In this document: piece by piece, positions 19,704-28,226 of the stretch
Layout: every line of letters starts with the position of its first letter
Position numbering within the stretch: the stretch's first letter is position 1
From: CAMASH01 sp041746635
GTDB lineage: Bacteria; Verrucomicrobiota; Verrucomicrobiia; Chthoniobacterales; Terrimicrobiaceae
DNA: 64,000 nucleotides
Reading direction: 5' to 3'
Assembly (NCBI GenBank): GCA_041746635.1
Contig: JBGTGQ010000003.1
Location: 49,788-113,787 of the forward strand
Program-made: the position numbers and the translations under genes
The notes under the pieces: model-generated
Databases searched by the model: none
The model's input: only the letters and a program-made list of their open reading frames with translations
What the model was told of the DNA's origin: nothing

Positions 19704-20246
19704 TTAAAACGCCGGGTTCGGGGCGAAAGAGGCGAGAATTTTGTCGCGCAGGTCCTTCAGGGCGGCATCTTCCGATTCAGGGGATTGCCAGGCGAGAAAA
19801 TAGAGGGTGTCAGTGGTGTCATTGGCTTCGGCGATATTGACGACCTTGATGTTTCCCACTTCGCCTTCGATGGAGTATTCGGCCCGGAAGGATTTCACCG
19901 GACCTTGCTCGGTTTTGATCATGTCCTTGGCTCCATCATCATCCCCGGAGGGAAGAAGATCGAGGGCGTAGGCGCTGGGTTTCAAGTCGGTGCGCTCGGT
20001 GACCTTGGGGGTGACGGTGAGGGTGAGGCCGGTGGTGAACGGGTCGCCTTCCTTTTCGGCTTTCTCGCGGGAGATTTGATAAATGGTGACCCCTTCGTCG
20101 GTGTCCTCCTTAAGGAACCAGCCCTCAGGCAGAAGAATGCTGCTTTTGATGGTGGTGAGGTCCTGTTTGTTGAGGGCGGGCTCCTGGGCCCGGGTGGCGG
20201 TGACCGCGATGGTGATTAGAAAGGCTATGCGAAAAAACAGTCTCAT
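19704..20246 (-). CDS. Secreted protein of unknown function, last gene of the ExbB-ExbD-TPR operon
   Basis: The 180-residue product has a signal peptide (MRLFFRIAFLITIAVTATRAQ, cleavage near residue 20). The mature domain (ILLPEGWFLKEDTDEGVTIYQ, then FTTGLTLTVTP) looks like a PsbP/DcrB-like beta-rich domain that binds or stabilises other exported proteins, but I cannot assign it with certainty. It directly follows the TPR gene with no gap (stop at 20247, start at 20246), so it is probably the fourth gene of the ExbB-ExbD-TPR operon and works in the periplasm. Confidence 0.65.
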   Translation of the reverse strand: MRLFFRIAFLITIAVTATRAQEPALNKQDLTTIKSSILLPEGWFLKEDTDEGVTIYQISREKAEKEGDPFTTGLTLTVTPKVTERTDLKPSAYALDLLPSGDDDGAKDMIKTEQGPVKSFRAEYSIEGEVGNIKVVNIAEANDTTDTLYFLAWQSPESEDAALKDLRDKILASFAPNPAF

Positions 20247-22814
20247 TCAATTCTCCTTGGAGATTTTGGCAGCTTTTTGGAAGTCCGGATAACGTTGTTG
20301 GAGTTCGTGGAGGGCTTTTTGGGATTCGAGGGTGTTGCCGGATTTTTTGTAGGCGTCGGCGGCGCGGCGCAGGGCGCGAGGGGTCAGGGAGGCGTCGTCG
20401 TAGAGGACGGCGATGGTCATGAAGGCGCGGGCGGCGCCGTCAAAGTCGCCCTTGCTATAATTAATCTCACCCATGAGGAAACGGCCTTCGGCATTGAGGC
20501 GGCCCTCGGGCTGGAGAAGCAAGGCTTCCTCGCAGAGTTTAGTGGCCTGGTCGAAATTCTTGCCGGCGAGTTCGATGCTGGCTTGGGCGATGAGGCCGCG
20601 GGCCCGGCTGCGCGGGTCGCGGGCGGTCTCGAGATATTTGGCCGCGGCGGAGGCGGCTTCCTTGCCTTTGCCTTGCCGGATTTGAGCCTCGGCGAGTTCG
20701 ATGAGGACTTCGGGTTCGTTGTTCTTGGCGTCGTTGACCACGGGCAGGAGGTACTTTTCGGCGGAGGCATAGTCTCCCTCATCAAAACTCTTGCGTCCCA
20801 GCCAGCGGGTGATCTCGACCGGGATGTTGAGGTTTTTGTTTTCGGCCATGGTGCGGAGAAGGCCGGGGCGGTCCTGCTGATAATAATAGCAAAGGATGAT
20901 GCGGAGGGCGGAACGTTCGCCGTATTGGGCGGGATCGAGTTTGCGGGCGGCTTCGAGGCTGGTGAGGGCGGCCGGGTAGTCCTTCTCCTCGAAGGCGGCC
21001 CAGCCAATCCAGAAATTGGCCTGACCGGCGGCCGAGCTTTTGGGAAAATCGGTGAGCAACTGGCGAAAAACGGTGATCATGCCTTTGTAGTCCTGCTGCT
21101 GACCGAGGATGAGGGCTTTCTGCTGGAGGGCGAGTTCGCGAGCGGGGCCTTGGTATTTTTCGATGAGAAGATCAAAATCCTGCAGGGCGGCGGGATAGTC
21201 CTTGGTCTGCTGGAGGGCGAGGCCGCGCTGGGTGAGGGCGGAGGCGAGGTTTGGGCTCTGGGGATTTTTCCTGATGTATTCGGTGTAGGTCTGGATGGCG
21301 CCGGCGGAGTCGCCGGACTGCGCCTGGCACCAGCCGAGTTTGTAGAGGGCCTTGATTTTCAAATCCTCGGCCAGTTCGCTGCCGAGCAGCTTGGCGTAGA
21401 TCGGACCGGCTTCGGCATATTTCCCTGCTTTAAAAAAGGATTCCGCTTTGAGCAGATTCACCTGGGCGTGTTCCTTGGGATTGGTGGATTCCTTGAGGAA
21501 TTTTTCAGTCTCGGCGATCAGGTCGGGGTCGTTGAGTTGATACATGCTGACGAGCCGGTGGAAACGGGCGTCCTGCGAGGGGGCGGAGCCGGGGAATTGG
21601 AGGAGGAGCCGGTCGTAAACAGCGCGGGCGGCGCGGGCGTTGCCGTCCTGACGGTAGGAATTGGCCGCGAGGAGAAGCATCTCGGCGCGGGTTTCGTCGG
21701 GCAGACCGTCGGGTGGTTTCTCGGCCAGAGTGGCGACTTTTTTGTATTCGCCGAGTTCGTAGTGCAAACGCATCGCGCCGAGGAAGGCCACGGATTTCCA
21801 TTCGCCCGACCCGGAAAGGTTCAGGGCCTCGGCGAAAAGTTTGACCGCCTTCTTTTTGTCGCCGAGTTCGGCGGCGAGGGCGGCGGCCTTCACCGAAGCC
21901 TCGGCCCGCACGGCGGTGGGACCGGACCCGGAGGCGATCTTGCCGAATGTCTCCAGTGCTTCGGTTTTTCGGCCTGCTGCCGCAGCGTTCTCGGCCAGGG
22001 AGAGCCGGGCGTATTCGCGATAGGGGTTGTTTTTTTCCACGCTGACGACTTCCGCGTACATTTTGGCGGCTTCGCCGGAACGTTTGAGGCGGTCGTAGCA
22101 GCGGGCGATGTTATAGCGGGCGGAGAGACGGACCTCGTCGTTGCCGGCTTGGGCGGCGGCAACTTGGAATTGGCTTAGCGCGGCGTCGTATTTTTTCTCC
22201 GCGTAAAGATATTCGCCGAGCCGGTAGGCCCCGGAGCCGGCGAATTCGCCGTCGCGAAACTCCATCACCAATTTTTCGTAGGCGGCGCGGGCCGGGTCGT
22301 CGTTGCCGAGCAGGCGGTGGCTCTCGGCCAGGCGGAAGAGGGCCATGTCGCGACCCTTCGCCTTGGGATGGACGATCAGGAACTTTTCGTATTCAGCGGC
22401 CGCGTAGTCGTACATTTTACGGGCATAAATGCTGTTGGCTCGATCGAGGTCGGCGGCGGCGGCGGCTTCACCGATGGCATTGGCTGGACTCAGGCGGATG
22501 TCGCCGTTTTCATCCGGCGTCGGGACGGATTGCGCGGGGGGAACCGGGGTGGTCCCGGCTCTGTCCGGGGGACGATAGGGAGTGAAGGCCGGTTCCGAAC
22601 CGGACACGGGAGGTGCCGGGGTGGCTGGACGCGGCACCGGCCGGGGCGTGGAGTGAATGCCCTCGAAGGGCACCGCGGGTGCGGTGGGAGGTTCGGGGGT
22701 TGGGGAACTTTGTTCAACCGGGATGGCCTTGCGCACTTCCGGTTGCCAGAATTCCTGGCCGAATACTATCCCTGCGGCAAGAAATAGCAGGGCGGTGGTG
22801 AGGGAGCGTTTCAC
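20247..22814 (-). CDS. Large periplasmic TPR protein coupled to ExbB/ExbD
   Basis: The product has 855 residues from GTG 22814. This start overlaps the exbD stop as GTGA and gives a signal peptide (VKRSLTTALLFLAAGIVFGQ). Residues about 25-120 are Pro-rich and disordered. The rest is a superhelix of roughly 18 TPR-like repeats, for instance AAAEYEKFLIVHPKAKG, AVKLFAEALNLSG, YPAALQDFDLLIEKYQGP and GDFDGAARAFMTIAVLYD. Tol-Pal and ExbB/D systems often carry a periplasmic TPR partner (YbgF/CpoB), so this may be a very long analogue scaffolding envelope complexes. An ATG start far upstream at 23273 is possible but would run through exbD. Confidence 0.82.
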   Translation of the reverse strand: MKRSLTTALLFLAAGIVFGQEFWQPEVRKAIPVEQSSPTPEPPTAPAVPFEGIHSTPRPVPRPATPAPPVSGSEPAFTPYRPPDRAGTTPVPPAQSVPTPDENGDIRLSPANAIGEAAAAADLDRANSIYARKMYDYAAAEYEKFLIVHPKAKGRDMALFRLAESHRLLGNDDPARAAYEKLVMEFRDGEFAGSGAYRLGEYLYAEKKYDAALSQFQVAAAQAGNDEVRLSARYNIARCYDRLKRSGEAAKMYAEVVSVEKNNPYREYARLSLAENAAAAGRKTEALETFGKIASGSGPTAVRAEASVKAAALAAELGDKKKAVKLFAEALNLSGSGEWKSVAFLGAMRLHYELGEYKKVATLAEKPPDGLPDETRAEMLLLAANSYRQDGNARAARAVYDRLLLQFPGSAPSQDARFHRLVSMYQLNDPDLIAETEKFLKESTNPKEHAQVNLLKAESFFKAGKYAEAGPIYAKLLGSELAEDLKIKALYKLGWCQAQSGDSAGAIQTYTEYIRKNPQSPNLASALTQRGLALQQTKDYPAALQDFDLLIEKYQGPARELALQQKALILGQQQDYKGMITVFRQLLTDFPKSSAAGQANFWIGWAAFEEKDYPAALTSLEAARKLDPAQYGERSALRIILCYYYQQDRPGLLRTMAENKNLNIPVEITRWLGRKSFDEGDYASAEKYLLPVVNDAKNNEPEVLIELAEAQIRQGKGKEAASAAAKYLETARDPRSRARGLIAQASIELAGKNFDQATKLCEEALLLQPEGRLNAEGRFLMGEINYSKGDFDGAARAFMTIAVLYDDASLTPRALRRAADAYKKSGNTLESQKALHELQQRYPDFQKAAKISKEN

Positions 22815-23224
22815 TCCGGTTTGCTGGTGGCAAAGGCCACATTCCAAATGTTGGCCGCGCGACAGATGTCGAGCACGTTGACCACATATTTGTAGTCCAC
22901 TTCCTGATCGCCCCGGAGGACGACGGCCTGATCGGGATAAAGTTGGGCAATGCGCGAGAGATTTTGCTGCAACTCCCCGGCGGACATGGCGCGGCGGTTC
23001 ATGACGACGGAGCCGTCGCGGCGGACGTTGAGGATGACTTCGCCGACCGGGCGGCGGTTTTCCTTCCCTTCGCGGGCGGCGGGAATCTTCACATCGATCT
23101 CGGCCTCGTTGCGGGCGAAGTTCCACGTCATGATGAAAAACACGAGGAGGAAAAGCAGGATGTCCACCATCGGCGCAATCTGGAAGATGATGCGCTCGGG
23201 ATAAACGTTGGCGCGAAAATTCAC
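22811..23224 (-). CDS. ExbD/TolR family energy-transducing protein
   Basis: The 137-residue protein has a short cytoplasmic N-terminus, one transmembrane helix (about residues 18-38, APMVDILLFLLVFFIMTW) carrying the proton-channel aspartate in MVDILLF, and a periplasmic C-domain ending in a YKYVVNVLDICRAANI strand-helix typical of ExbD/TolR. It forms a proton-driven motor with the preceding MotA/TolQ/ExbB protein. It overlaps the upstream gene (ATGA) and the downstream TPR gene (GTGA) by 4 nt each. No TonB or TolA gene is adjacent, so the client, TonB-dependent receptors or a Tol-like system, cannot be told. Confidence 0.9.
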   Translation of the reverse strand: MNFRANVYPERIIFQIAPMVDILLFLLVFFIMTWNFARNEAEIDVKIPAAREGKENRRPVGEVILNVRRDGSVVMNRRAMSAGELQQNLSRIAQLYPDQAVVLRGDQEVDYKYVVNVLDICRAANIWNVAFATSKPE

Positions 23225-23967
23225 AGCGAGTCCTTTTCGGATATTTTGATCCCGCTGGTGCTGAGCAGGGCAAGTAAATGGGTGCTGGCGATTTCCAGTT
23301 CTGAAATCAGGCCCTGCGAGCGACCGCGGAAATAGGCATACGCGGCCATGGCAGGAATGCCGATGAGCAGTCCGGTGGCGGTGGCGATGAGGGCTTCGCC
23401 GATGCCCTGCGCGAGCAAGGTGGGGCGGGTGGCGGCGGCATCCACGGCGATCACGCCGAAGGATTGCACGATGCCCATGACCGTGCCAAGCAACCCGAGC
23501 ATGGGTGCGATGGTTCCGATGTCGGCCAGATAGGCAATTTGTTGGTTGAGCGCGCTGGCCTGCCGCATGCCCTCGGTCTGGGCAATGTCGCGAGCCTCAA
23601 TGATGGTGGCCTTGGGATTTTTCGTCAGGAAATCCATCGTGCGCTGGATCACGCGGGCGACGGCTTCGTTGTGGCGGTTCGAGATGGCCAGAAGGCCGAG
23701 GTAATCTTTTTTCCGAATGAGGGCATCGGCGGTCTGCATGTAGCGACCGGAAACAATGCACCCGCGGCGCATGGTGAAAAGAAAAACCAGGATCAGCATA
23801 ACCGTGATGACCGAGAGGATGCCGAGCGGAATCATCATGGGACCACCGGCGAGGAAGACTTGCCAGAGGTTGGTAGCCTTGGCGGGTTCGGTCGCGGCCT
23901 CGGCGGCTTCTGCCATGAGGGGTGAGGCAACGAGGAGCAGGGCGAACAGCGCAAAGGCGGTTTTCAT
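23221..23967 (-). CDS. MotA/TolQ/ExbB family proton channel
   Basis: The 248-residue protein has a signal-like N-terminus (residues 1-20), an Ala/Glu-rich linker, then three membrane segments: about 41-65 (MMIPLGILSVITVMLILVFL), about 148-172 (IGTIAPMLGLLGTVMGIVQSF, the conserved channel motif) and about 190-212 (GIGEALIATATGLLIGIPAM). This is the ExbB/TolQ topology with a large cytoplasmic loop. It pairs with the ExbD protein (4-nt overlap) to convert proton flow into movement of a periplasmic effector. First gene of a four-gene operon, divergent from uvrC by 59 bp. Confidence 0.93.
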   Translation of the reverse strand: MKTAFALFALLLVASPLMAEAAEAATEPAKATNLWQVFLAGGPMMIPLGILSVITVMLILVFLFTMRRGCIVSGRYMQTADALIRKKDYLGLLAISNRHNEAVARVIQRTMDFLTKNPKATIIEARDIAQTEGMRQASALNQQIAYLADIGTIAPMLGLLGTVMGIVQSFGVIAVDAAATRPTLLAQGIGEALIATATGLLIGIPAMAAYAYFRGRSQGLISELEIASTHLLALLSTSGIKISEKDSL

Positions 23968-24026
23968 TTAGAGGAGGTAAAATAGTGGCTTCCCGCCGGT
24001 TCGCAAGCGTGTGCTATGCTTCGGAC

Positions 24027-25628
24027 ATGTCCGTCGATCTTCAAGCCAGGCTCCGGGACGTCCCGCACAAGCCAGGTGTTTACGTGATGCGCGACCGGCT
24101 CAAACGCGTGATTTACGTGGGCAAGGCTCGCGATTTGCGCAAGCGGCTGGCCAACTATTTCACCCCCTCGCGTGCAGCCCAGGCCGAAATGAAGACCCGC
24201 GCGCTGATCGAGAGCATCTGGGATTTTGAATGGCACATCGTGAAAAGCGACGCCGAGGCCGTGCTTTATGAAGGCCGGCTGATCAAGGAATTCCGCCCGA
24301 AGTACAACATTAGCTTCCGCGACGACAAACGCTTCCTGCTCGTTCGCGTGAATCTGAACGAGCCCTGGCCGCGCCTTCAGCTCACCCGCCTGCGCAAGGA
24401 CGATGGCGCGCGCTACTTCGGCCCCTTCGCCCACAGCGGAGCCCTCCGCTCCACCCTCAACGCCGTGCGTAAAAAATTCGGCATCCGCTCCTGCCGTCCA
24501 CCCGAACCGGGCGAACGCGATTACAAACACTGCATGGACGACGTGATCAAAAACTGCTCCGCCCCCTGCATCGCCAAAATCACCCGCGACGACTACCTGC
24601 GCCGCGTCGGAGAGGCCTGCGAGCTCCTCGATGGCGAGGCCAGCCATATGATCGAACAGGTCGAGGCGCAGATGAAAAACGCCGCCGAGCGCCTCGATTT
24701 CGAACGAGCCGCCCAGCTCCGCAATCTGCTGGCCGATCTCAAAAAAACCACCAAGCCCATGACGCGGTTCACCCGCAAGGTGCTGCCCTCCGCGATTAAT
24801 CCCAAGGACGATCTCGCCGCCCTGGCCGATGCCCTGCAACTCCACCGCCCGCCGGCGGTGATGGAATGCTTCGATATCTCGAATATCTCCAACACCCACA
24901 TCGTCGCCAGCATGGTGCGCTTCAAGCACGGCGTGCCCGACCGCGCGAACTACCGCCGTTACCGCATCACCGGCACGCCCGGGCAGGATGATTTTGCCAG
25001 CATGGCCGAAGTCGTGCGCCGCCGGTACAGCCGCGTCCTGCGCGAAGCGGGGGAAGAGAAAGTGGAAACCGGAAACCCGGAAGCAGAAAGCGGAGAATCC
25101 GCCGTGGATCTGGACCCGGAATTCAGCCAGTTACCGCCCGCCGAAGTTGTCTCTCAACTTTCAACCCTCAACCCTCAACTGTCCGGCCTGCCCGACCTGA
25201 TTATCGTGGACGGCGGCAAGGGCCAGCTCTCCAGTGCCTGCAAGGAACTCCAGCGTTTGGGTCTATACGACGCGGCCATCATTGGCCTGGCCAAGGAATT
25301 CGAGGAGATCTACCGGCCCGGACGCCCGCTTCCCCTGCGCCTGCCCGAAGACAGCGGGGCGCTGAAACTCCTGCAGCGCATCCGCGACGAAGCCCATCGT
25401 TTTGCCAACGGTTATCACAGCCTGCTCCTAAAAAAGCGCATCAGCGAAAGCCTCCTCGACGATATTCCCGGCGTGAGCGAATCCCGCAAAAAAGCCCTGC
25501 TCGCGAAATTTGGTTCGGTGGATCGCATGCGCAAAGTTCCGTCGGACAAGCTGGCCGCCGTTCCCGGCATCGGCCCGCGGCTGGGGGAGCAGATTGCGGA
25601 ATATCTGACCCGAAAGACGAGCCCCTGA
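24027..25628 (+). CDS. uvrC: Excinuclease ABC subunit C
   Basis: The 533-residue nuclease makes both incisions in nucleotide excision repair with UvrAB. Residues 1-85 form the GIY-YIG domain (PGVYVMRD, VIYVGKARDLRKRL). About 190-230 is the UVR domain that contacts UvrB (MIEQVEAQMKNAAERLDFE). The RNase H-like domain keeps its DDH triad in FDISNISNTH, IIVDGGKGQL and DEAHRFANGYH, and the C-terminus has tandem HhH motifs (IPGVSESRKKALL, VPGIGPRLGEQIA). Start at ATG 24027, which matches family length. A non-conserved linker of about 45 residues made of two heptad tracts sits between RRYSRVLRE and LPDLIIVDGG. Confidence 0.96.
   Translation: MSVDLQARLRDVPHKPGVYVMRDRLKRVIYVGKARDLRKRLANYFTPSRAAQAEMKTRALIESIWDFEWHIVKSDAEAVLYEGRLIKEFRPKYNISFRDDKRFLLVRVNLNEPWPRLQLTRLRKDDGARYFGPFAHSGALRSTLNAVRKKFGIRSCRPPEPGERDYKHCMDDVIKNCSAPCIAKITRDDYLRRVGEACELLDGEASHMIEQVEAQMKNAAERLDFERAAQLRNLLADLKKTTKPMTRFTRKVLPSAINPKDDLAALADALQLHRPPAVMECFDISNISNTHIVASMVRFKHGVPDRANYRRYRITGTPGQDDFASMAEVVRRRYSRVLREAGEEKVETGNPEAESGESAVDLDPEFSQLPPAEVVSQLSTLNPQLSGLPDLIIVDGGKGQLSSACKELQRLGLYDAAIIGLAKEFEEIYRPGRPLPLRLPEDSGALKLLQRIRDEAHRFANGYHSLLLKKRISESLLDDIPGVSESRKKALLAKFGSVDRMRKVPSDKLAAVPGIGPRLGEQIAEYLTRKTSP
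25055..25182 (+). repeat. Two heptanucleotide tracts inside uvrC
   Basis: 25055-25098 contains about six 7-nt units of the GGAAAC type (TGGAAAC, CGGAAAC, CCGGAAG, CAGAAAG). 25151-25182 contains units TCAACTT, TCAACCC, TCAACCC, TCAACTG. Both are in frame and occupy a linker absent from most UvrC proteins. Confidence 0.7.
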
Positions 25629-25784
25629 CGGCCAGGAAACAGAAAATATTCTCTCTTCGAAAATAGGGGATTTCCGCGGGAAATTTGGGGCCATTCCCGG
25701 CCCGGAAAAATTTCCAACATTTCTCTTGCCTCTCAGGCGTTAATCCCTAATTTCTCCCCTCCCGCACAATGTCGGGGGAACGGA

Positions 25785-25813
25785 GACAAGCACGACCGCG
25801 TGCTTTTTTTGTC
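25785..25813 (+). terminator. Intrinsic terminator or attenuator upstream of rpsC
   Basis: AAGCACG (25788-25794), loop ACCG, CGTGCTT (25799-25805), followed by a seven-T run (25804-25810). It ends 53 nt before the rpsC ATG. It may end uvrC transcription or work as an attenuator in the ribosomal leader; the rest of 25629-25863 contains no gene. A weak promoter-like pair TTGCCT (25725) and TAATTT (25747) lies before it. Confidence 0.65.
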
Positions 25814-25863
25814 CCCTGATCGCTTTCGGGACATTTCGGCTACAACCAAAAACAAGATTACCC

Positions 25864-26583
25864 ATGGGACAAAAAGTCAATCCAATCGGCTTCCGCCTTC
25901 CGATCACTCGCGACTGGTCGTCGAAGTGGTATGCCTCACGCAAGGACTTCGCCGGATACCTTTTCGCGGACGGTCAGATCCGCAGCTTTCTTAAGAAGAA
26001 ACTCAAGCAGGCCGCCGTGGCCCGCATCGTCATCGAACGCGCTTGGAATAGCTTGCGCGTGACCATCCACACGGCCCGCCCCGGCGTCGTCATCGGCCGC
26101 AAGGGTTCCGAAATTGAGAAAATGACGGAGGAAATTTCCAAACTCGCCGGCGGCAAACAGGTCAAGGTTGACATCATCGAAATCAAATCCCCCGACACCG
26201 ACGCCCAGCTTGTGGCCGAAAACGTCGCCTCCCAGCTCGAACGCCGTATTTCTTTCCGCCGCGCCATGAAGCGCGCCGTGCAAATGGCCATGGAACAAGG
26301 TGCCCTTGGCGTCAAAATTCGCTGCGCCGGCCGCCTCGGTGGCGCGGAAATTGCCCGCACCGAACGTTACCACGAGGGCAAAGTGCCCCTTCACACGATG
26401 CGTCAGCCCATCGACTACGGTTTCACCGAAGCCAATACGGTGGCCGGAAAAATCGGCATCAAGTGCTGGATCTGCAAAAAACCGGAGAATCCCGAGACCG
26501 TGGAGCAGCAGAATGAACGCGAGCGCGCCCGCGAAAAATCCATTCCCAAAACGGAAGTCCCCGAGATCGCCGCAACCGTCTAA
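25864..26583 (+). CDS. rpsC: 30S ribosomal protein S3
   Basis: The 239-residue protein has the S3 N-terminus MGQKVNPIGFRLPITRDW, a KH domain with GVVIGRKGSEIEKM (about residue 79) and the C-terminal S3 motif MRQPIDYGFTEANT. It lies at the mRNA entry channel of the 30S subunit. A tail of about 40 residues after IKCWICKKPE is rich in Glu, Arg and Lys. It opens the cluster; the genes normally preceding it in the S10 operon (rpsJ to rplV) are not adjacent, as uvrC is directly upstream. A terminator or attenuator lies in its leader. Confidence 0.97.
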   Translation: MGQKVNPIGFRLPITRDWSSKWYASRKDFAGYLFADGQIRSFLKKKLKQAAVARIVIERAWNSLRVTIHTARPGVVIGRKGSEIEKMTEEISKLAGGKQVKVDIIEIKSPDTDAQLVAENVASQLERRISFRRAMKRAVQMAMEQGALGVKIRCAGRLGGAEIARTERYHEGKVPLHTMRQPIDYGFTEANTVAGKIGIKCWICKKPENPETVEQQNERERAREKSIPKTEVPEIAATV

Positions 26584-26605
26584 TTTTTTTTAGGAGAAAC
26601 GAGCC

Positions 26606-27028
26606 ATGCCATTGATGCCCAAACGCGTGAAATACCGCAAAACCCAGCGCGGCAGCCGCGCCGGTAATGCCACACGCATGCTCAAGATTGATTTCGGTGA
26701 ATTCGGCCTCCAGACCTTGGAGCGCGCTTGGATCACCAACACCCAGATCGAAGCCGCCCGCGTTGCCCTCACCCGCAACATGAAGCGCAAAGGCAAGCTC
26801 TGGATCCGCATTTTCCCCGACAAATCTGTCACCGCGCGTCCGCCGGAAACCCGCATGGGCAAAGGCAAAGGCCAGCCGGAATACTGGGTAGCCGTCGTGC
26901 GTCCGGGCAACGTGCTTTTTGAACTCGATGGCGTGACGGAAACTGTCGCCCGCGAGTCCCTGCGCCTCGCCGCCAACAAACTTCCCATCCGCACGCGCTT
27001 CATCGCCCGTCACCACGCGGCCAAATAA
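26606..27028 (+). CDS. rplP: 50S ribosomal protein L16
   Basis: The 140-residue protein sits near the peptidyl transferase centre and A site of the 50S subunit. Family signatures are MPKRVKYRKTQRG at the N-terminus, RIFPDKSVTARPPETRMGKGKG in the middle (quoted only in part: ETRMGKGKG) and WVAVVRPGNVLFE. A clear AGGAGA is 11 nt upstream of the ATG. ATG 26615, internal to this start, would also give a normal L16 N-terminus (MPKRV), so MPLMPKRV may be three residues too long. It follows rpsC by 22 bp in the operon. Confidence 0.97.
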   Translation: MPLMPKRVKYRKTQRGSRAGNATRMLKIDFGEFGLQTLERAWITNTQIEAARVALTRNMKRKGKLWIRIFPDKSVTARPPETRMGKGKGQPEYWVAVVRPGNVLFELDGVTETVARESLRLAANKLPIRTRFIARHHAAK

Positions 27029-27037
27029 TCACGCGCC

Positions 27038-27241
27038 ATGAAAATCGCCGAAATCAAGGAACTCACTATCAAGGAATTGGAGACCCGCAAACGCGAGATC
27101 CGGCAGGAAGTTTTCCATCTCCGCATCCAGCAACAGGGCGGCCAGTTGGAAAAGCCCCACATGCTTCGTTCCCTGCGCCGCGACGCCGCGCGCCTCGACA
27201 CCATCGCCACCCAGAAACGCAAGGCCGCAGCCGCCAAGTAA
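27038..27241 (+). CDS. rpmC: 50S ribosomal protein L29
   Basis: The 67-residue protein has the two-helix L29 fold: MKIAEIKELTIKELETRKRE, then LRIQQQGGQLEKPHM and the basic end of helix 2. It docks at the exit tunnel, near the signal recognition particle site. Positioned as in all S10-type clusters between rplP and rpsQ, 9 bp after rplP. Confidence 0.96.
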   Translation: MKIAEIKELTIKELETRKREIRQEVFHLRIQQQGGQLEKPHMLRSLRRDAARLDTIATQKRKAAAAK

Positions 27242-27248
27242 TCAAGCC

Positions 27249-27539
27249 ATGAGCGAACCATCTGCCACCACCACCGCCGAAGCGCCCGTGCGCGACCGCA
27301 ATCTCCGCAAGACCCGCGTCGGCGAAGTCGTCTCCGACGCCATGGACAAGACCATCGTGGTCAAGACCATTACCCGTGTGCCGCATCCGAAATTCGGCAA
27401 GATCATCAAGCGTGCGACAAAATTTCACGCGCATGATGAAAAGAACGAAGCCAAGGTTGGCGACCGCGTCAGCATCATGGAAACCCGCCCGCTTTCGCGC
27501 CTCAAGCGCTGGCGCCTGGTGGAAGTCCTGAAACACTAA
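27249..27539 (+). CDS. rpsQ: 30S ribosomal protein S17
   Basis: The 96-residue protein contains the S17 OB-fold core: GEVVSDAMDKTIVVKTITR, HPKFGKIIKRATKFHAHDE and GDRVSIMETRPLSRLKRW. It binds 16S rRNA helix 11 region and is a primary assembly protein. The first 16 residues (MSEPSATTTAEAPVRD) are a non-conserved hydrophilic extension. The 31-bp gap to rplN consists of a heptad tract. Confidence 0.96.
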   Translation: MSEPSATTTAEAPVRDRNLRKTRVGEVVSDAMDKTIVVKTITRVPHPKFGKIIKRATKFHAHDEKNEAKVGDRVSIMETRPLSRLKRWRLVEVLKH

Positions 27540-27567
27540 TCCGCACTCCGCATCCCACTCCGCATTC
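27540..27567 (+). repeat. TCCGCAC-type heptad tract between rpsQ and rplN
   Basis: Units CCGCACT, CCGCATC, CCACTCC, GCATTCG with period 7 fill the gap between rpsQ stop and rplN start, where no Shine-Dalgarno site is visible. It belongs to a different heptad family from the TCAACCC tracts. Confidence 0.6.
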
Positions 27568-27570
27568 GTT

Positions 27571-27936
27571 ATGATCCAGATCCGCTCCCGTCTCGACGTC
27601 GCCGACAACACCGGTGCCCGCATGGCCACCATGATCGGCGTCATCGGCAAGGCCAGTTCCTCCGCCGGAATCGGTGATATCATCACCGCCAACGTCAAAG
27701 AAGCCTCGTCCGGCGGTACGGTGAAAAAAGGCGACGTGGTTCGCGCCGTTATCGTTCGTACCCGACACTCCATCAGGCGCGAGGACGGTTCCTATCTGCG
27801 CTTCGACAAAAACGCTATTGTCATTATTGATAAGGATAAGAATCCCCGCGGCACCCGCATTTTCGGCCCCGTGGCTCGCGAACTGCGCGAAAAGAATTTC
27901 ATGAAAATCATCTCCCTCGCTCCCGAAGTGCTATGA
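27571..27936 (+). CDS. rplN: 50S ribosomal protein L14
   Basis: The 121-residue protein matches L14 along its length: MIQIRSRLDVADNTGAR at the N-terminus, KKGDVVRAVIVRTRHSIRR, and FGPVARELREKNFMKIISLA near the end. It lies at the subunit interface and is the docking site of release and silencing factors. It overlaps rplX by 4 nt (ATGA). Confidence 0.97.
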   Translation: MIQIRSRLDVADNTGARMATMIGVIGKASSSAGIGDIITANVKEASSGGTVKKGDVVRAVIVRTRHSIRREDGSYLRFDKNAIVIIDKDKNPRGTRIFGPVARELREKNFMKIISLAPEVL

Positions 27937-28220
27937 GCAAACCGAGATTTCACGTCAAACGCGGCGACACCGTCCAAGTCATCTCCGGCAACCATCGCGG
28001 TTCCTCCGGGAAGGTTTTGCAACTGATTCCGGCCAAATCGCAGGTGATCATTGAGGGAGTGCGCATGATCAAAAAGCATCAGCGCAAAACCCAGGACCAA
28101 CCGAACGGCGCCATCCTCGAACGCGAAGGCCCGCTGCACATTTCCAACGTGAAGCTGGTCGAGGTCGTGACCGAGGAAAAACCGAAAAAGAAAAAGCCGT
28201 CGAAAAAGAAAGCCGCCTAA
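27933..28220 (+). CDS. rplX: 50S ribosomal protein L24
   Basis: The 95-residue protein has the KOW motif KRGDTVQVISGNHRGSSGKV at residues 9-28 and IIEGVRMIKKHQR, characteristic of L24, an assembly initiator of the 50S subunit. The C-terminus is a very lysine-rich tail (EKPKKKKPSKKKAA) not required by the fold. The four-cysteine motif of some L24 proteins is absent. Coupled to rplN by 4-nt overlap. Confidence 0.96.
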   Translation: MSKPRFHVKRGDTVQVISGNHRGSSGKVLQLIPAKSQVIIEGVRMIKKHQRKTQDQPNGAILEREGPLHISNVKLVEVVTEEKPKKKKPSKKKAA

Positions 28221-28226
28221 AAAACC

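Noticed and set aside
20277..22178. 633-codon plus-strand open frame
   Set aside because: It is antisense to the TPR protein and rich in Gly/Glu/Leu without structure.
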